Assembly: GCF_017163935.1 (NCBI RefSeq)
Contig: NZ_JABVZR010000002.1
Location: 682,001-746,000, forward strand
Length of the DNA stretch: 64,000 nt
Direction of reading: 5' to 3'
Source: Novosphingobium terrae
GTDB taxonomy: Bacteria > Pseudomonadota > Alphaproteobacteria > Sphingomonadales > Sphingomonadaceae
A program made the position numbers and the translations under genes. Positions 1 to 8,152 of this stretch are shown here, piece after piece (positions within the stretch are counted from its first letter, which is position 1; each line of letters starts with the position of its first letter). The notes under the pieces are model-generated. The model was not told the DNA's origin. It saw only the letters and a list, made by a program, of their open reading frames with translations, and ran no database searches.

Positions 1-1491
1 GGCCGGTTGGGGGTCAGCGATCCCGCCGTGCTGGCCGCCTATCAGGCCGCAAGCCCCACGGCTCCCGTGCCGCAAGTGGTCGCCCGCAATGACGGGTTCC
101 AGCGCAACAATTTCTACGGCGTGGCGCTGACAGCCAATCAGGATCTGGGCTTTGCCAAGCTCACCCTGCTGCCCTCTTTCCGTGAAACCGACATCAATTT
201 CCTCTCCTATGCCTCCAGCTTTTACATCCGCGATGTCGAGAAGACCCATCAGACCTCGCTGGAGGCACGGCTGGCCAATGCGCGCGGTGCGGTGAACTGG
301 GTGCTGGGCGGTTACTTCTTTGACGAACGCGTCCATGCCAGCCAGACCTACGATCAGGGCAGCAACCGGCTGCAGGTCAATCCACTGCTGGCCACCCGCA
401 GTCTGGCCGCTTTCGGGCAGGCCACGGTGACGGTGCTGCCCGCTTTCCGCATCACCGGGGGGCTGCGCTATACCGATGATCACAAGCAGCAGAACACCGT
501 CTTCACCAACGCGCCATTTGTGGGCTTCGTCAGCCCTGCCACCGGCAATTTCACGCCGATTTTCAATCCCATCACCGCTCAGGCGGTGAGTGATATCCAC
601 TTCCGCAAGGTGACGTGGAAGGCAGGCGTGGAGTATGACGCGGGCCCGCGCAGCCTGCTCTATGCCTCGGTGGCGACGGGCTTCAAATCAGGCGCGCTGT
701 TTGCGGCGCAGGGCAACAACACCTCGGCGCCGGAAAATCTCACCGCCTATACGCTGGGCGCCAAGAACCGCTTTCTCGACAACAGGTTGCAGCTGAACCT
801 TGAAGCCTTCTGGTGGGATTACAAGAACCAGCAGGTCTCGCATCTGGGGCCGGTGCAGGTGGCCAGCACACCGGCGGGCGGCATCTATGCCCCGGTCTTC
901 ATCACCGAGAACGCGGGCAGCGCCCGGCTCTATGGCGTGGAGGCCGAACTGCAGTTCAAGCCCGATGACGCCGATCTGCTGAGTGCCGACCTGCAATGGC
1001 TCCACGCCCGCTATCGCCGTTTCGGCTACAACAGCTATTCCAGTTCGGGCGCGGTCCCCGCCGTGGGCTGCGCGGTGAGCCCCACCTCGCTGATCGCGGC
1101 CACGCCGGGCGGGGCGATCTACGCCGTCGACTGTTCGGGGCGGCAGGTGGTCAATGCTCCGGAATGGACGTTGAACATGGCCTATGAGCATCGCTTTGCC
1201 CTGCGCAATGGCGGCAAGGTCACCTTCGGGGCGAACACGCGCATCCAGTCAGGCAGCTATGTCTCGATCGATTATCTGCCCGGCGGCTATCAGAGCACCT
1301 ACACCACCTCCGATGTGAGGCTGGAGTATCAGCCCAAGAGCGGCAAGCTGACGCTGGGCCTGTTTGCCAACAATCTGGAAAACACCACGATCTTCGCCGC
1401 CAGCTTCCAGAGCCCGGTCAAGAACGGCGTGCTGTACAATCAGCTGCGCCCGCCGCGCACCTATGGCGCGCGCGCTTCGGTGCGGTTCTAG
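1..1491 (+). CDS. TonB-dependent receptor, C-terminal part (5' end outside window)
   Basis: The frame is open from the first base, so the signal peptide and most of the plug domain lie upstream of the window. The visible 496 residues alternate amphipathic beta-strands with aromatic girdles, for example YASVATGFKSGALF and YGVEAELQFKPDD. They end in the terminal Phe (RASVRF) expected for insertion of an outer-membrane barrel. The GFKSG motif followed by an APE-like segment and NLENTTIF near the end are typical of receptors for carbohydrates or aromatic compounds in sphingomonads. It converges on the sulfatase/gentisate operon, so it may or may not share a substrate with it. The substrate cannot be assigned. 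Confidence 0.9.
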   Translation, partial: GRLGVSDPAVLAAYQAASPTAPVPQVVARNDGFQRNNFYGVALTANQDLGFAKLTLLPSFRETDINFLSYASSFYIRDVEKTHQTSLEARLANARGAVNWVLGGYFFDERVHASQTYDQGSNRLQVNPLLATRSLAAFGQATVTVLPAFRITGGLRYTDDHKQQNTVFTNAPFVGFVSPATGNFTPIFNPITAQAVSDIHFRKVTWKAGVEYDAGPRSLLYASVATGFKSGALFAAQGNNTSAPENLTAYTLGAKNRFLDNRLQLNLEAFWWDYKNQQVSHLGPVQVASTPAGGIYAPVFITENAGSARLYGVEAELQFKPDDADLLSADLQWLHARYRRFGYNSYSSSGAVPAVGCAVSPTSLIAATPGGAIYAVDCSGRQVVNAPEWTLNMAYEHRFALRNGGKVTFGANTRIQSGSYVSIDYLPGGYQSTYTTSDVRLEYQPKSGKLTLGLFANNLENTTIFAASFQSPVKNGVLYNQLRPPRTYGARASVRF

Positions 1492-1500
1492 AAGGCCCCG

Positions 1501-1535
1501 GGCGGCGCTCGACCGATCAGGAGTCGAGCGCCGCC
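1501..1535. terminator. 13-bp perfect hairpin between convergent genes
   Basis: A 13-base stem (1501-1513 with 1523-1535) encloses a 9-base loop. It begins ten bases after the TonB receptor stop codon and contains the stop codon and last codons of the opposing sulfatase gene. There is no U tract, so it may act as a transcript-end stabiliser or a weak bidirectional terminator. Confidence 0.5.
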
Positions 1536-3088
1536 TGCACCGCCTCCGGCGAGGCCACGGGCGCCTGAGGCGGGTTGAAGGCGGGCACATCGCGGCTGTT
1601 GCGCGTGTCCAGAGGCACGCCGCTGGTGTTGATGTACCAGTTGAGCAGGCGCTCTTCGAGCGCCGCCTGATCCTTCGCCACGGCGCGCGTGCCGATCAGA
1701 TTGCGCGTCTCGCCCGGATCGGCGATGCGATCGTAAAGCTCGCTGACGCCTTGCGGGCGGTGGATATAGGTATGGCGCTGGGTGCGGACGCTGGCGGCGC
1801 GAGCCACCAGTTCGGGATGCTGCGCGGGCAGCTGCGACTTGTAGCGATAGAGACCGCCGGTCGGGTTGTCGAAAGCCTGCGGCTCGTAGATGCCGAGCCC
1901 CGCCTCGGTGAAGGCGGCGCGGTTGGGATCGCCGGGGCCGCCGTGGATCTGCGGCAGCAGGCTGCGCCCGAACTGGGTGTGATGCGGCGCGGTGCCCGCA
2001 AGGTTCAGGAAGCTGGGCAGGATGTCGTACAGCTCGACCATATCGGGCGCGACCACGCCTTGCGCCGCGCCGGGCACGCGGCCGATCAGCGGCACATGGG
2101 TGAGGCAGCTTTCGAGGCCGCCATGCCATTTCTCGACGAGCCCATAATCGCCCGCATAATCGCCATGATCGGAGCCGACGAAGACCGCCGTATCCTTGTC
2201 ACGCCCGGTGCGGTCCAGAGCGTCGAGCAATTCGCCCAACAGCCAGTCGGTGTAGGAGACCTGCCCGTAATAGGTGGCGCGCACCTGACGGAACACCTCG
2301 GGCCCCACCTTGTCGAGGCCGTAAGCCTTGCGGATCGCCTCGTGATAGGCAGGCTTGTTCGGCAGGCCGGGCGGGATCGGGGCCGGAACGTCCTCCGGCT
2401 TGTACATCGCCTGAAAATCGGCGGGGGCGTGATAGGGCGGATGCGGCTGGAAGATCGGCAGGAAGAGGCAGAAGGGCTTGTCGCTCTCCTTGCGTTCGAT
2501 GATCTCGATGGCGCGCTGGATGATACCGTAATCGCTGGTGGCGCGGCGGTCGCCCATGGGGGGCAGCAGCATGGTGACGGTGCTGCTGGTGGCTCCGGCA
2601 CGGGCTCCGGGAGAGTGGTCGCCGGCGGCGGCGCCCGGGGCTGGCGGATCGGCCCATGCGGTCAGGCTGGTGGCGAAAGTCTCGGGGGCCAACACATCGT
2701 TCTTGCCGAAGAAGAAGGTGTCATAGCCCGAGGCGCGCAGCAGGGCGAAGAGGTTGGGCTCCTGCGGCTGGATCAGATAGGAGAAGCCGCGATGGCCCGT
2801 CGCGCTGGTGGGCAGGCCCGTCAGCATCGAGCAGCGCGAGGCGGCGCAGACCGGGTACTGCACATGGGCATTGGCGAAACGCGTGCCTGATTTGGCCAGA
2901 CGGTCGAAATTGGGCGTGCGCGTGACGGGGTTGCCATAGCAGGCCAGCGCGTCGGCGCGCAGTTCGTCGGGGAAGAAGAGGATCAGGTTGGGGCGTGAAC
3001 CTGTGGCCGCGCGCGCCACTTGGGGCAGCAGCGAGGCCAACAGCGCACCACCGGCACCGCCCATGACCGTTCGACGATTGAAGTTCAT
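1517..3088 (-). CDS. Tat-exported arylsulfatase-type sulfatase
   Basis: This 523-residue protein is a type I sulfatase expected to hydrolyse an organic sulfate ester in the periplasm. The N terminus (NFNRRTVMGGAGG, then a hydrophobic stretch ending ARA) is a twin-arginine signal. The family signature CAASRCSMLTG follows PV about a hundred residues in, and its first Cys would become formylglycine. Metal-site segments LILFFPDELRADAL and FVGSDHGDYAGDYG are also present. I chose the ATG at 3088 because the longer frame runs into the upstream isomerase gene and lacks a signal. It is the last gene of the gentisate operon, 23 bases after the isomerase. This suggests it frees an aromatic or other alcohol from a sulfate ester that feeds the pathway. 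The substrate is inferred only from context. Confidence 0.88.
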   Translation of the reverse strand: MNFNRRTVMGGAGGALLASLLPQVARAATGSRPNLILFFPDELRADALACYGNPVTRTPNFDRLAKSGTRFANAHVQYPVCAASRCSMLTGLPTSATGHRGFSYLIQPQEPNLFALLRASGYDTFFFGKNDVLAPETFATSLTAWADPPAPGAAAGDHSPGARAGATSSTVTMLLPPMGDRRATSDYGIIQRAIEIIERKESDKPFCLFLPIFQPHPPYHAPADFQAMYKPEDVPAPIPPGLPNKPAYHEAIRKAYGLDKVGPEVFRQVRATYYGQVSYTDWLLGELLDALDRTGRDKDTAVFVGSDHGDYAGDYGLVEKWHGGLESCLTHVPLIGRVPGAAQGVVAPDMVELYDILPSFLNLAGTAPHHTQFGRSLLPQIHGGPGDPNRAAFTEAGLGIYEPQAFDNPTGGLYRYKSQLPAQHPELVARAASVRTQRHTYIHRPQGVSELYDRIADPGETRNLIGTRAVAKDQAALEERLLNWYINTSGVPLDTRNSRDVPAFNPPQAPVASPEAVQAALDS

Positions 3089-3111
3089 GGGCGGTATCCT
3101 TTTCGGGTGGG

Positions 3112-3735
3112 TTATTCCGCGTCGGGCTGGGTGGCCGGATTGGCGGCGATAAAGGCGGGATGCGCAAGGCATGCCGCTTCCACCGCCAGCAGGCGCGGCC
3201 AGCGCTGGACATCCACACCAAAGCGGCGCGCATTGACCAGTTGCGGGATCAGGCAGAGGTCGGCCAGAGACACCGTATCGCCGAAGCTGAACTGGCCAGC
3301 ATAGGGCGCGATCAGCGTGTCGTAAGCGTCGAAGCCTTCCTCGATCACCTGAGCGGCCCAGGCGTTCTCGTCATGGCCCAGCGCCTTGATCCGGCCCAGC
3401 ACCTTCAGGTTCTGGATCGGATGGGTGTCGCAGGCGATGACCTGCGCCGCCGCGCGCACGCGGGCGCGCATCACGGCGTCTTCCGGCAGCAGCTTCGGGC
3501 CATCATGCGTCTCGTCGAGATATTCGCAGATGGCCAGACTCTGGGTCAGCACCACGCCGTCGATCTCCAGCGCGGGCACCAGACCCTGCGGGTTGAGCGC
3601 CAGATAGGCCGGAGCGCGCTGCTCGCCCGCACGCAGGCGGTAAAAGGCACCGTCATAGTCGATGCCCTTCAACGCCAGCGCCACGCGCACCCGGTAGGAT
3701 GCGCCCGAACGGAAGAAGCCGTGCAGCTTAGTCAT
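3112..3735 (-). CDS. maiA: maleylpyruvate isomerase (zeta-class GST family)
   Basis: This is a 207-residue zeta-class glutathione transferase. It probably performs the glutathione-dependent cis-trans isomerisation of maleylpyruvate to fumarylpyruvate. The N-terminal thioredoxin-fold active-site segment FFRSGASYRVRVALALKG is the family hallmark, with the catalytic Ser within SGASYR. The GST segment VLTQSLAICEYLDE, with its conserved Gln-Ser, binds glutathione. Family members also act on maleylacetoacetate; the gentisate dioxygenase two genes upstream favours the maleylpyruvate role. The ATG at 3735 overlaps the end of the hydrolase gene by 8 bases, indicating translational coupling. Confidence 0.88.
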   Translation of the reverse strand: MTKLHGFFRSGASYRVRVALALKGIDYDGAFYRLRAGEQRAPAYLALNPQGLVPALEIDGVVLTQSLAICEYLDETHDGPKLLPEDAVMRARVRAAAQVIACDTHPIQNLKVLGRIKALGHDENAWAAQVIEEGFDAYDTLIAPYAGQFSFGDTVSLADLCLIPQLVNARRFGVDVQRWPRLLAVEAACLAHPAFIAANPATQPDAE

Positions 3736-4423
3736 TGGCCACCGGGCCAACGGTGACGGTGCAGTCGGTCAGACCGGCAATCGAGACGTTGATCACATCG
3801 CCCGACACCACCGCGCCCACGCCAGCGGGTGTGCCGGTGTAGATCAGATCGCCCGGCTCCAGACGGTAGAAGCGCGAGACGTAAGCGATTACTTCCTTCA
3901 CGTCCCAGATCAGATCGGCCAGATCGGCGTCCTGCTTGGTTTCGCCATTGACGGTCAGCTTGATGCTGCCGCTTTCCAGCACGCCGGTTTCGCTCTGCGG
4001 ATGGATCAGGCCCAGCGGGCTGGACTGCTCGACATTCTTGCCGGTGCTCCAGGGGCGGCCCTTGTCGCGCGCTTCGAACTGCAGATCGCGGCGCGTCATG
4101 TCCAGACCGGTGGCATAGCCATAGATATGGTCGGTGGCGTTCTCTTCGGTGATGTTGCGACCGCCCTTGCCGATGGCCAGCACCAGTTCGGCTTCATAGT
4201 GGAAGTTCGCGGTTTCCGGCGGATAGGCGATGGTGGTGCCGCTGGGCACAACCGTCTCGGCCCATTTGGTGAAGAAGAAGGGCGCCTCACGCGTCGGGTC
4301 CTTGCCCATTTCGCGGGCATGGGCGGCATAGTTGCGGCCAATGCAGAACAGGCGGCGCACGGGGAACTCATTGCCGTCGGAGGTCTTGGCCACAATCGGG
4401 GCGGGCAGCGTGAAGAGGGTCAT
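3728..4423 (-). CDS. fumarylpyruvate hydrolase (FAH family)
   Basis: This 231-residue fumarylacetoacetate-hydrolase-family enzyme would cleave fumarylpyruvate to fumarate and pyruvate, the last step of gentisate catabolism. Family motifs appear in order: FCIGRNYAAHAREMG, PFFFTKWAETVVPSG, the metal-binding HYEAELVLAIG with Glu-x-Glu, the GYATGLDMTRRDLQ segment containing the third acidic ligand, KGRPWSTGKN, and IYTGTPAGVG near the end. The start at 4423 lies one base after the dioxygenase stop codon; longer in-frame starts would lie inside the dioxygenase gene. FAH-family specificity cannot be told from sequence alone, so the exact substrate rests on the neighbours. Confidence 0.9.
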   Translation of the reverse strand: MTLFTLPAPIVAKTSDGNEFPVRRLFCIGRNYAAHAREMGKDPTREAPFFFTKWAETVVPSGTTIAYPPETANFHYEAELVLAIGKGGRNITEENATDHIYGYATGLDMTRRDLQFEARDKGRPWSTGKNVEQSSPLGLIHPQSETGVLESGSIKLTVNGETKQDADLADLIWDVKEVIAYVSRFYRLEPGDLIYTGTPAGVGAVVSGDVINVSIAGLTDCTVTVGPVAND

Positions 4424-4424
4424 A

Positions 4425-5471
4425 TCAGGCGTTCCATTCGCGGTAGAGGTTGAGCTTTTCCTGGCTGGCCTTGTCGGAATAGGCAAACAGCACGAGATCG
4501 GTGTCGGCAGAGAAACGCACTTCCTTCCACGAAGGCACGCAGAAGGTGTCGCGTTCGGAGAGCTGGATGTCCTCGCCATCGATGATGACGGTGCCTAGCC
4601 CCTCGCACACGACAAAGATCGTGCCATCGCTGGAGCGGCGGGCCTTGGTCTCGAAACCGGCGGGGATCAGGCGGACATGGGCCGAGATCGTCGGCATGAT
4701 CGAGCCACCATCGGCCGGATTGGTGAACTCCAGCGCATGGCCGACATGGGGGTCGACCTCGGCGCTCTTGGCCATGGCGTCCAGCGCCGGACGCCACTGG
4801 GCGTAAGGGTAGTGGAACAAGGGCTGATGCGCGGGGCGACGATCCGCCGCCGTGCCGCGCATCGGGCGCATGTTGTGGCCATAGCGGGCCTGCGTGTCGC
4901 CAGCGGGAGCGCTTTCGGGGAAGGCCTTGCCGTCGAAATGCTCGGCAAACTGCGCGTCGAACAGGCGGACGGTGGGGATATCCAGACCATCGAGCCAGAT
5001 CATCGGCCTGTCGGTGGTGTTGCCGTGATCGTGCCACTGGCCGCCCGGCGTCAGCACCAGATCGTACTGGCGCATGATCGCCTTTTCGCCATCGAGCGCG
5101 GTAAAAGCGCCATCGCCCTCCATCACGAAGCGCAGCGCGCATTGGCTGTGGCGGTGGCAGGGGGCGATCTCGCCCGGCAGGATCAGCTGGAGCCCGGCAT
5201 AGAGGCTGGGCACGATGGCCGACTGGCCTTCCAGACCGGGGTTCTCAAGGATCAGCACGCGGCGCTCGGCCTGTTCGGCGCTGATCAGATCGCCGGCGCG
5301 CATCAGATAGTCGCGCGCCTGATCGTAATTCCAGCGATGAACATGGGCGGGCGAGTTGGGCTGCGGCTTCACCAGCCCCGCCAGCAGTTCCCACAAGGGC
5401 GTCAGATTGGCGGGCGCCATTTCGGCATAAAGCGCTTCGAGTTGCGACCTCTGGTCGTTGGCAAGTGCCAT
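4425..5471 (-). CDS. gtdA: gentisate 1,2-dioxygenase
   Basis: This 348-residue bicupin, the usual length for the family, would open the gentisate ring between C1 and C2 using Fe(II) and O2 to give maleylpyruvate. The N-terminal cupin carries the metal-binding segment CHRHSQCALRFVMEG and the second-motif histidine in GGQWHDHGNT. MIWLDGLDIP, characteristic of the family, follows. A degenerate second cupin lies around SAHVRLIPAGFE and ends near the C terminus. It is the first gene of a tightly packed four-gene operon with the hydrolase, isomerase and sulfatase. A LacI-type palindrome about 100 bases upstream may control it. Gentisate is a known central intermediate for salicylate, 3-hydroxybenzoate and xylenols. 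Confidence 0.93.
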   Translation of the reverse strand: MALANDQRSQLEALYAEMAPANLTPLWELLAGLVKPQPNSPAHVHRWNYDQARDYLMRAGDLISAEQAERRVLILENPGLEGQSAIVPSLYAGLQLILPGEIAPCHRHSQCALRFVMEGDGAFTALDGEKAIMRQYDLVLTPGGQWHDHGNTTDRPMIWLDGLDIPTVRLFDAQFAEHFDGKAFPESAPAGDTQARYGHNMRPMRGTAADRRPAHQPLFHYPYAQWRPALDAMAKSAEVDPHVGHALEFTNPADGGSIMPTISAHVRLIPAGFETKARRSSDGTIFVVCEGLGTVIIDGEDIQLSERDTFCVPSWKEVRFSADTDLVLFAYSDKASQEKLNLYREWNA

Positions 5472-5565
5472 CTCGTCGATCCTCTAATCTCTTTGACTCG
5501 GGCAGGCTCTTGGGGCTGCGCGCAGCTTCATGTGGAGCAACCACGCCCCCCGCGCAACCAAAAAA

Positions 5566-5583
5566 TTGTAGCGCTATACCAGA
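5566..5583. promoter_or_regulatory. Candidate LacI-family operator upstream of gentisate operon and lacI gene
   Basis: TAGCGCTA at 5569-5576 is a perfect 8-base palindrome. It is part of the 12-mer TAGCGCTATACC, which recurs exactly at 12142-12153. It sits in the 200-base gap between the divergent gentisate operon and the LacI-type regulator gene, where an autoregulatory or shared operator is expected. Binding is inferred. Confidence 0.5.
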
Positions 5584-5671
5584 ACAGCTCTTGCCACCCC
5601 CCGCCCGCTTCATTTAGCGCAGGACGTGACGCGGAAAGCCGGTGAAGGGCTACCGCACAACAGGATGACGA

Positions 5672-6715
5672 ATGGCCACAGTTACGCGCTCTTCACGAAG
5701 ATCCCGCCAGGCGGTCACCATCTCTTCGGTGGCCGATGCGGCAGGCGTTTCGCCGATGACGGTGTCGCATGTGCTCAACGGCACGAAAGCCGTGCGCGAA
5801 GCGACCCGCGCCGCCGTGATGAAGGCGGTGGAGGAACTGGGCTATGTGCCCAATGCCGCTGCGCGCTCGCTGGCCTCGGCGCGCAGCACGCGGATCGGCA
5901 TCGTCTATCGCAATGCGCAGAATGCGTTCCTCTCGGCCATGCTGGTCGGCGCGCTGAACGCCGCCGCGCGGGCAGGCGTGCAGATCATCATCCGCAAATG
6001 CGACGACCTTTCAGCCGCCGCCGCCATGGAGGCCGTTTCGGGCCTCGTGCGCAGTGGGGCCAATGCCATCCTTTTCGCCCCGCCCTACAATGAGTTGCTC
6101 TCGGGCAGCGCGGCGCTGGCCAAGCTGAATGTGCCGATGGCGGCCATCGCCTGCGGGCGCGGGCTGGCGGATATGGACACGGTGGGCGTCGATGAAAAAG
6201 CCGCAGCGCAGGCCATGACCGAGCATCTGCTCGACCGGGGCTACAAGCGGATCGGCTTTGTGATGGGCGCCTCGATCCACTCGGGCAGCAAGGCGCGTTT
6301 CGAGGGCTATGGCGCGGCGCTGGCGGCGCGCGGCATCGGCATCGATCCGGCGCTGATCGCTATGGGCGATTTCAGCTTTGAATCGGGCCTCAGCGCCGGC
6401 TCCGCCCTGCTCGATCTGCCTGAACCGCCCGATGCCATCTTCGCCAGCAATGACGATATGGCTGCGGGCGTGATCCTGAGCGCCCATCGCCGGGGGCTGA
6501 GCATCCCGCAGAATGTGGCCGTGGCGGGCTTCGACGATGCGCCCATCGCGGTAAAGATCTGGCCACCACTCACCACCGTGCGTCAGGATGTCGACCTGAT
6601 GGCGGCGCAGGCCACCGACTGGCTGATCCAGCGCCACCGCGAGGATGACGGGACAGCCAAGGCGCCCCTCTCGCAATGGGTGCCCTATACGATCGTGCTG
6701 CGCGAAAGCGCCTGA
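5672..6715 (+). CDS. LacI-family transcriptional regulator
   Basis: This is a 347-residue sugar-responsive repressor of standard family length. The N-terminal helix-turn-helix reads TISSVADAAGVSPMTVSHVLNG. It is followed by the hinge helix (YVPNAAARSLAS) that inserts into the central CG of LacI operators, and then by a periplasmic-binding-protein-like effector domain starting TRIGIVYRN. ATG at 5672 has AGGA seven bases upstream. It stands between the gentisate operon and the 6.8-14.5 kb carbohydrate genes. The palindromes upstream of itself, of the TonB receptor at 12018 and of the beta-glucosidase at 12382 make it the likely local repressor. The effector is unknown but is probably a sugar released by the GH3 enzyme. 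Confidence 0.93.
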   Translation: MATVTRSSRRSRQAVTISSVADAAGVSPMTVSHVLNGTKAVREATRAAVMKAVEELGYVPNAAARSLASARSTRIGIVYRNAQNAFLSAMLVGALNAAARAGVQIIIRKCDDLSAAAAMEAVSGLVRSGANAILFAPPYNELLSGSAALAKLNVPMAAIACGRGLADMDTVGVDEKAAAQAMTEHLLDRGYKRIGFVMGASIHSGSKARFEGYGAALAARGIGIDPALIAMGDFSFESGLSAGSALLDLPEPPDAIFASNDDMAAGVILSAHRRGLSIPQNVAVAGFDDAPIAVKIWPPLTTVRQDVDLMAAQATDWLIQRHREDDGTAKAPLSQWVPYTIVLRESA

Positions 6716-6725
6716 AACAAGCGTT

Positions 6726-6753
6726 CGGCCGGGAGGCAGAAACCTCCCGGCCG
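6726..6753. terminator. Bidirectional terminator hairpin
   Basis: A perfect 11-base stem (6726-6736 with 6743-6753) with a CAGAAA loop separates the convergent LacI and MFS genes. A short T run follows at 6770-6775 on the plus strand, making a plausible intrinsic terminator. Confidence 0.75.
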
Positions 6754-6779
6754 AGCCGGCTCACCCTTCATTTTTGTGA

Positions 6780-8111
6780 TTAAAGGGCAATAATCCGGCG
6801 ATAATCTTTCATACCCATCCACAGCAGCACCACAGACAGCGGCGAGGCCACGGCGCAGACGATCGAAATCGCGTAGTGCAGCGCCTTGGGATCGTGGAAC
6901 ACATAGTCGGTCACCAGCGCAATCGCCGTGGGACCAAGCGCCGCACCGATCAGATTGATCGTGAGCATATAGGCCGCCGACATCAGCGCGCGCATGCGGT
7001 TGGGCGTCAGCTCCTGAAGCGTCGCCAGACCGCCGCCGAAGTTGAAACCGGCCAGAAAGTTCATCAGCCCGATCAGCACCAGCGCCATGCCCGCCGTGGG
7101 CATCAGCGGGAAGGCGATGGTGACGGGCACCAGCGCGACAAAGCCGATCATTGAGGCCTGCAGATTGCCATGCGCCAGCCCGCGCTTGCGCAGCCAGCTG
7201 GCCACCAGACCGCCCGCCAGCGCGCCAGACGTGCCGCAGACAAAGACCACCGGGCCATACAGGCTGCCGACCTGAGCCGTGGTCCAGCCATAGGAGCGCT
7301 CAAGGAAAGCAGGGATCCACACCGCCGTGCCATTGCCCACCAGCACCATCAGCGCAAAGCCCAGCATGATGCCCACATAGGCCTTCGCCCGCGCGCCGAC
7401 ATGGGCGAAGAACTGCGAGAGCGGCACGCTGTCCTGAGCGGCAGTCTTGTCGCCAGCCTCGCCGCGACGGGCCGGTTCGCGCAGGGTCAGCGTCACCAGC
7501 GTGAGCAGCAGGCCGGGGATGCCCAGCAGCAGGAACACCAGCTGCCAACCCTTCATCGCGCCCGCGAGCGGCACCATCACCGTACCGCCCGGCGGCAGAT
7601 GGGCGAAGATCACCCCGCCGATCACCAGAGCCGAGGCGCTGCCGAGGTAAATGCCGATCTGATAGATGCCCATCGCCAGCGGCAGGCGGCTCTTGGGGAA
7701 ATAGTCGGAGAGCAGCGAATAGGCCGCAGGCGTCAGCCCGCCCTCGCCCGCGCCCACGCCGATGCGCGCGGCAAACAGGCTGGAGAAGCTGCGCGCGAAG
7801 CCGCAAAGGCTGGTCGCCACGCTCCACACCAGAATCGCGCCCGCCACGATGTTGCGGCGGTTCGACCGGTCGGCGATGCGCGCGATGGGCAGGCCTACGG
7901 CAACATAGAACAGCGTGAAGGACAGGCCATAGAGCAGGCTGATCGCCGTGTCCGAAATGGCCAGATCCTTCTTGATCGGCTGCACCAGCAGCGCCAGCGC
8001 CTGCCGGTCGACAAAGGCCAGCGTGTTGGCCAGCATCAGCACGATGGCCACCCACCAGGCGCGGCCCGGCGATGGCCAGGGCTTTTCAGAGGCAGAGACG
8101 GGTTCAGGCAT
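6780..8111 (-). CDS. MFS transporter, spinster-like
   Basis: This 443-residue major facilitator has about twelve membrane segments. The first helix contains LANTLAFVDRQALALLVQPI, and the helix 2-3 loop has the MFS signature GLPIARIADRSNRRN. The R-I-G-x-G-x-G-x-x-x-P pattern in helix 4 (RIGVGAGEGGLTPAAYSLLSDYFP) is typical of the spinster-like group common in sphingomonads. It is the last gene of the receptor-DUF1593-MFS operon, 41 bases after the DUF1593 gene. It therefore probably carries the product of periplasmic processing across the inner membrane. The substrate is inferred to be a sugar or nucleoside-type molecule. Drug efflux cannot be excluded from sequence. Confidence 0.87.
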   Translation of the reverse strand: MPEPVSASEKPWPSPGRAWWVAIVLMLANTLAFVDRQALALLVQPIKKDLAISDTAISLLYGLSFTLFYVAVGLPIARIADRSNRRNIVAGAILVWSVATSLCGFARSFSSLFAARIGVGAGEGGLTPAAYSLLSDYFPKSRLPLAMGIYQIGIYLGSASALVIGGVIFAHLPPGGTVMVPLAGAMKGWQLVFLLLGIPGLLLTLVTLTLREPARRGEAGDKTAAQDSVPLSQFFAHVGARAKAYVGIMLGFALMVLVGNGTAVWIPAFLERSYGWTTAQVGSLYGPVVFVCGTSGALAGGLVASWLRKRGLAHGNLQASMIGFVALVPVTIAFPLMPTAGMALVLIGLMNFLAGFNFGGGLATLQELTPNRMRALMSAAYMLTINLIGAALGPTAIALVTDYVFHDPKALHYAISIVCAVASPLSVVLLWMGMKDYRRIIAL

Positions 8112-8152
8112 CGAGGCTTCCTGTGAGAGGGTAAGGCATCACCGTAGAGCGT

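Noticed and set aside
5612..5620. TTTAGCGCA as an additional LacI operator before the regulator gene
   Set aside because: The dyad is incomplete and adjacent bases do not match the three stronger sites.
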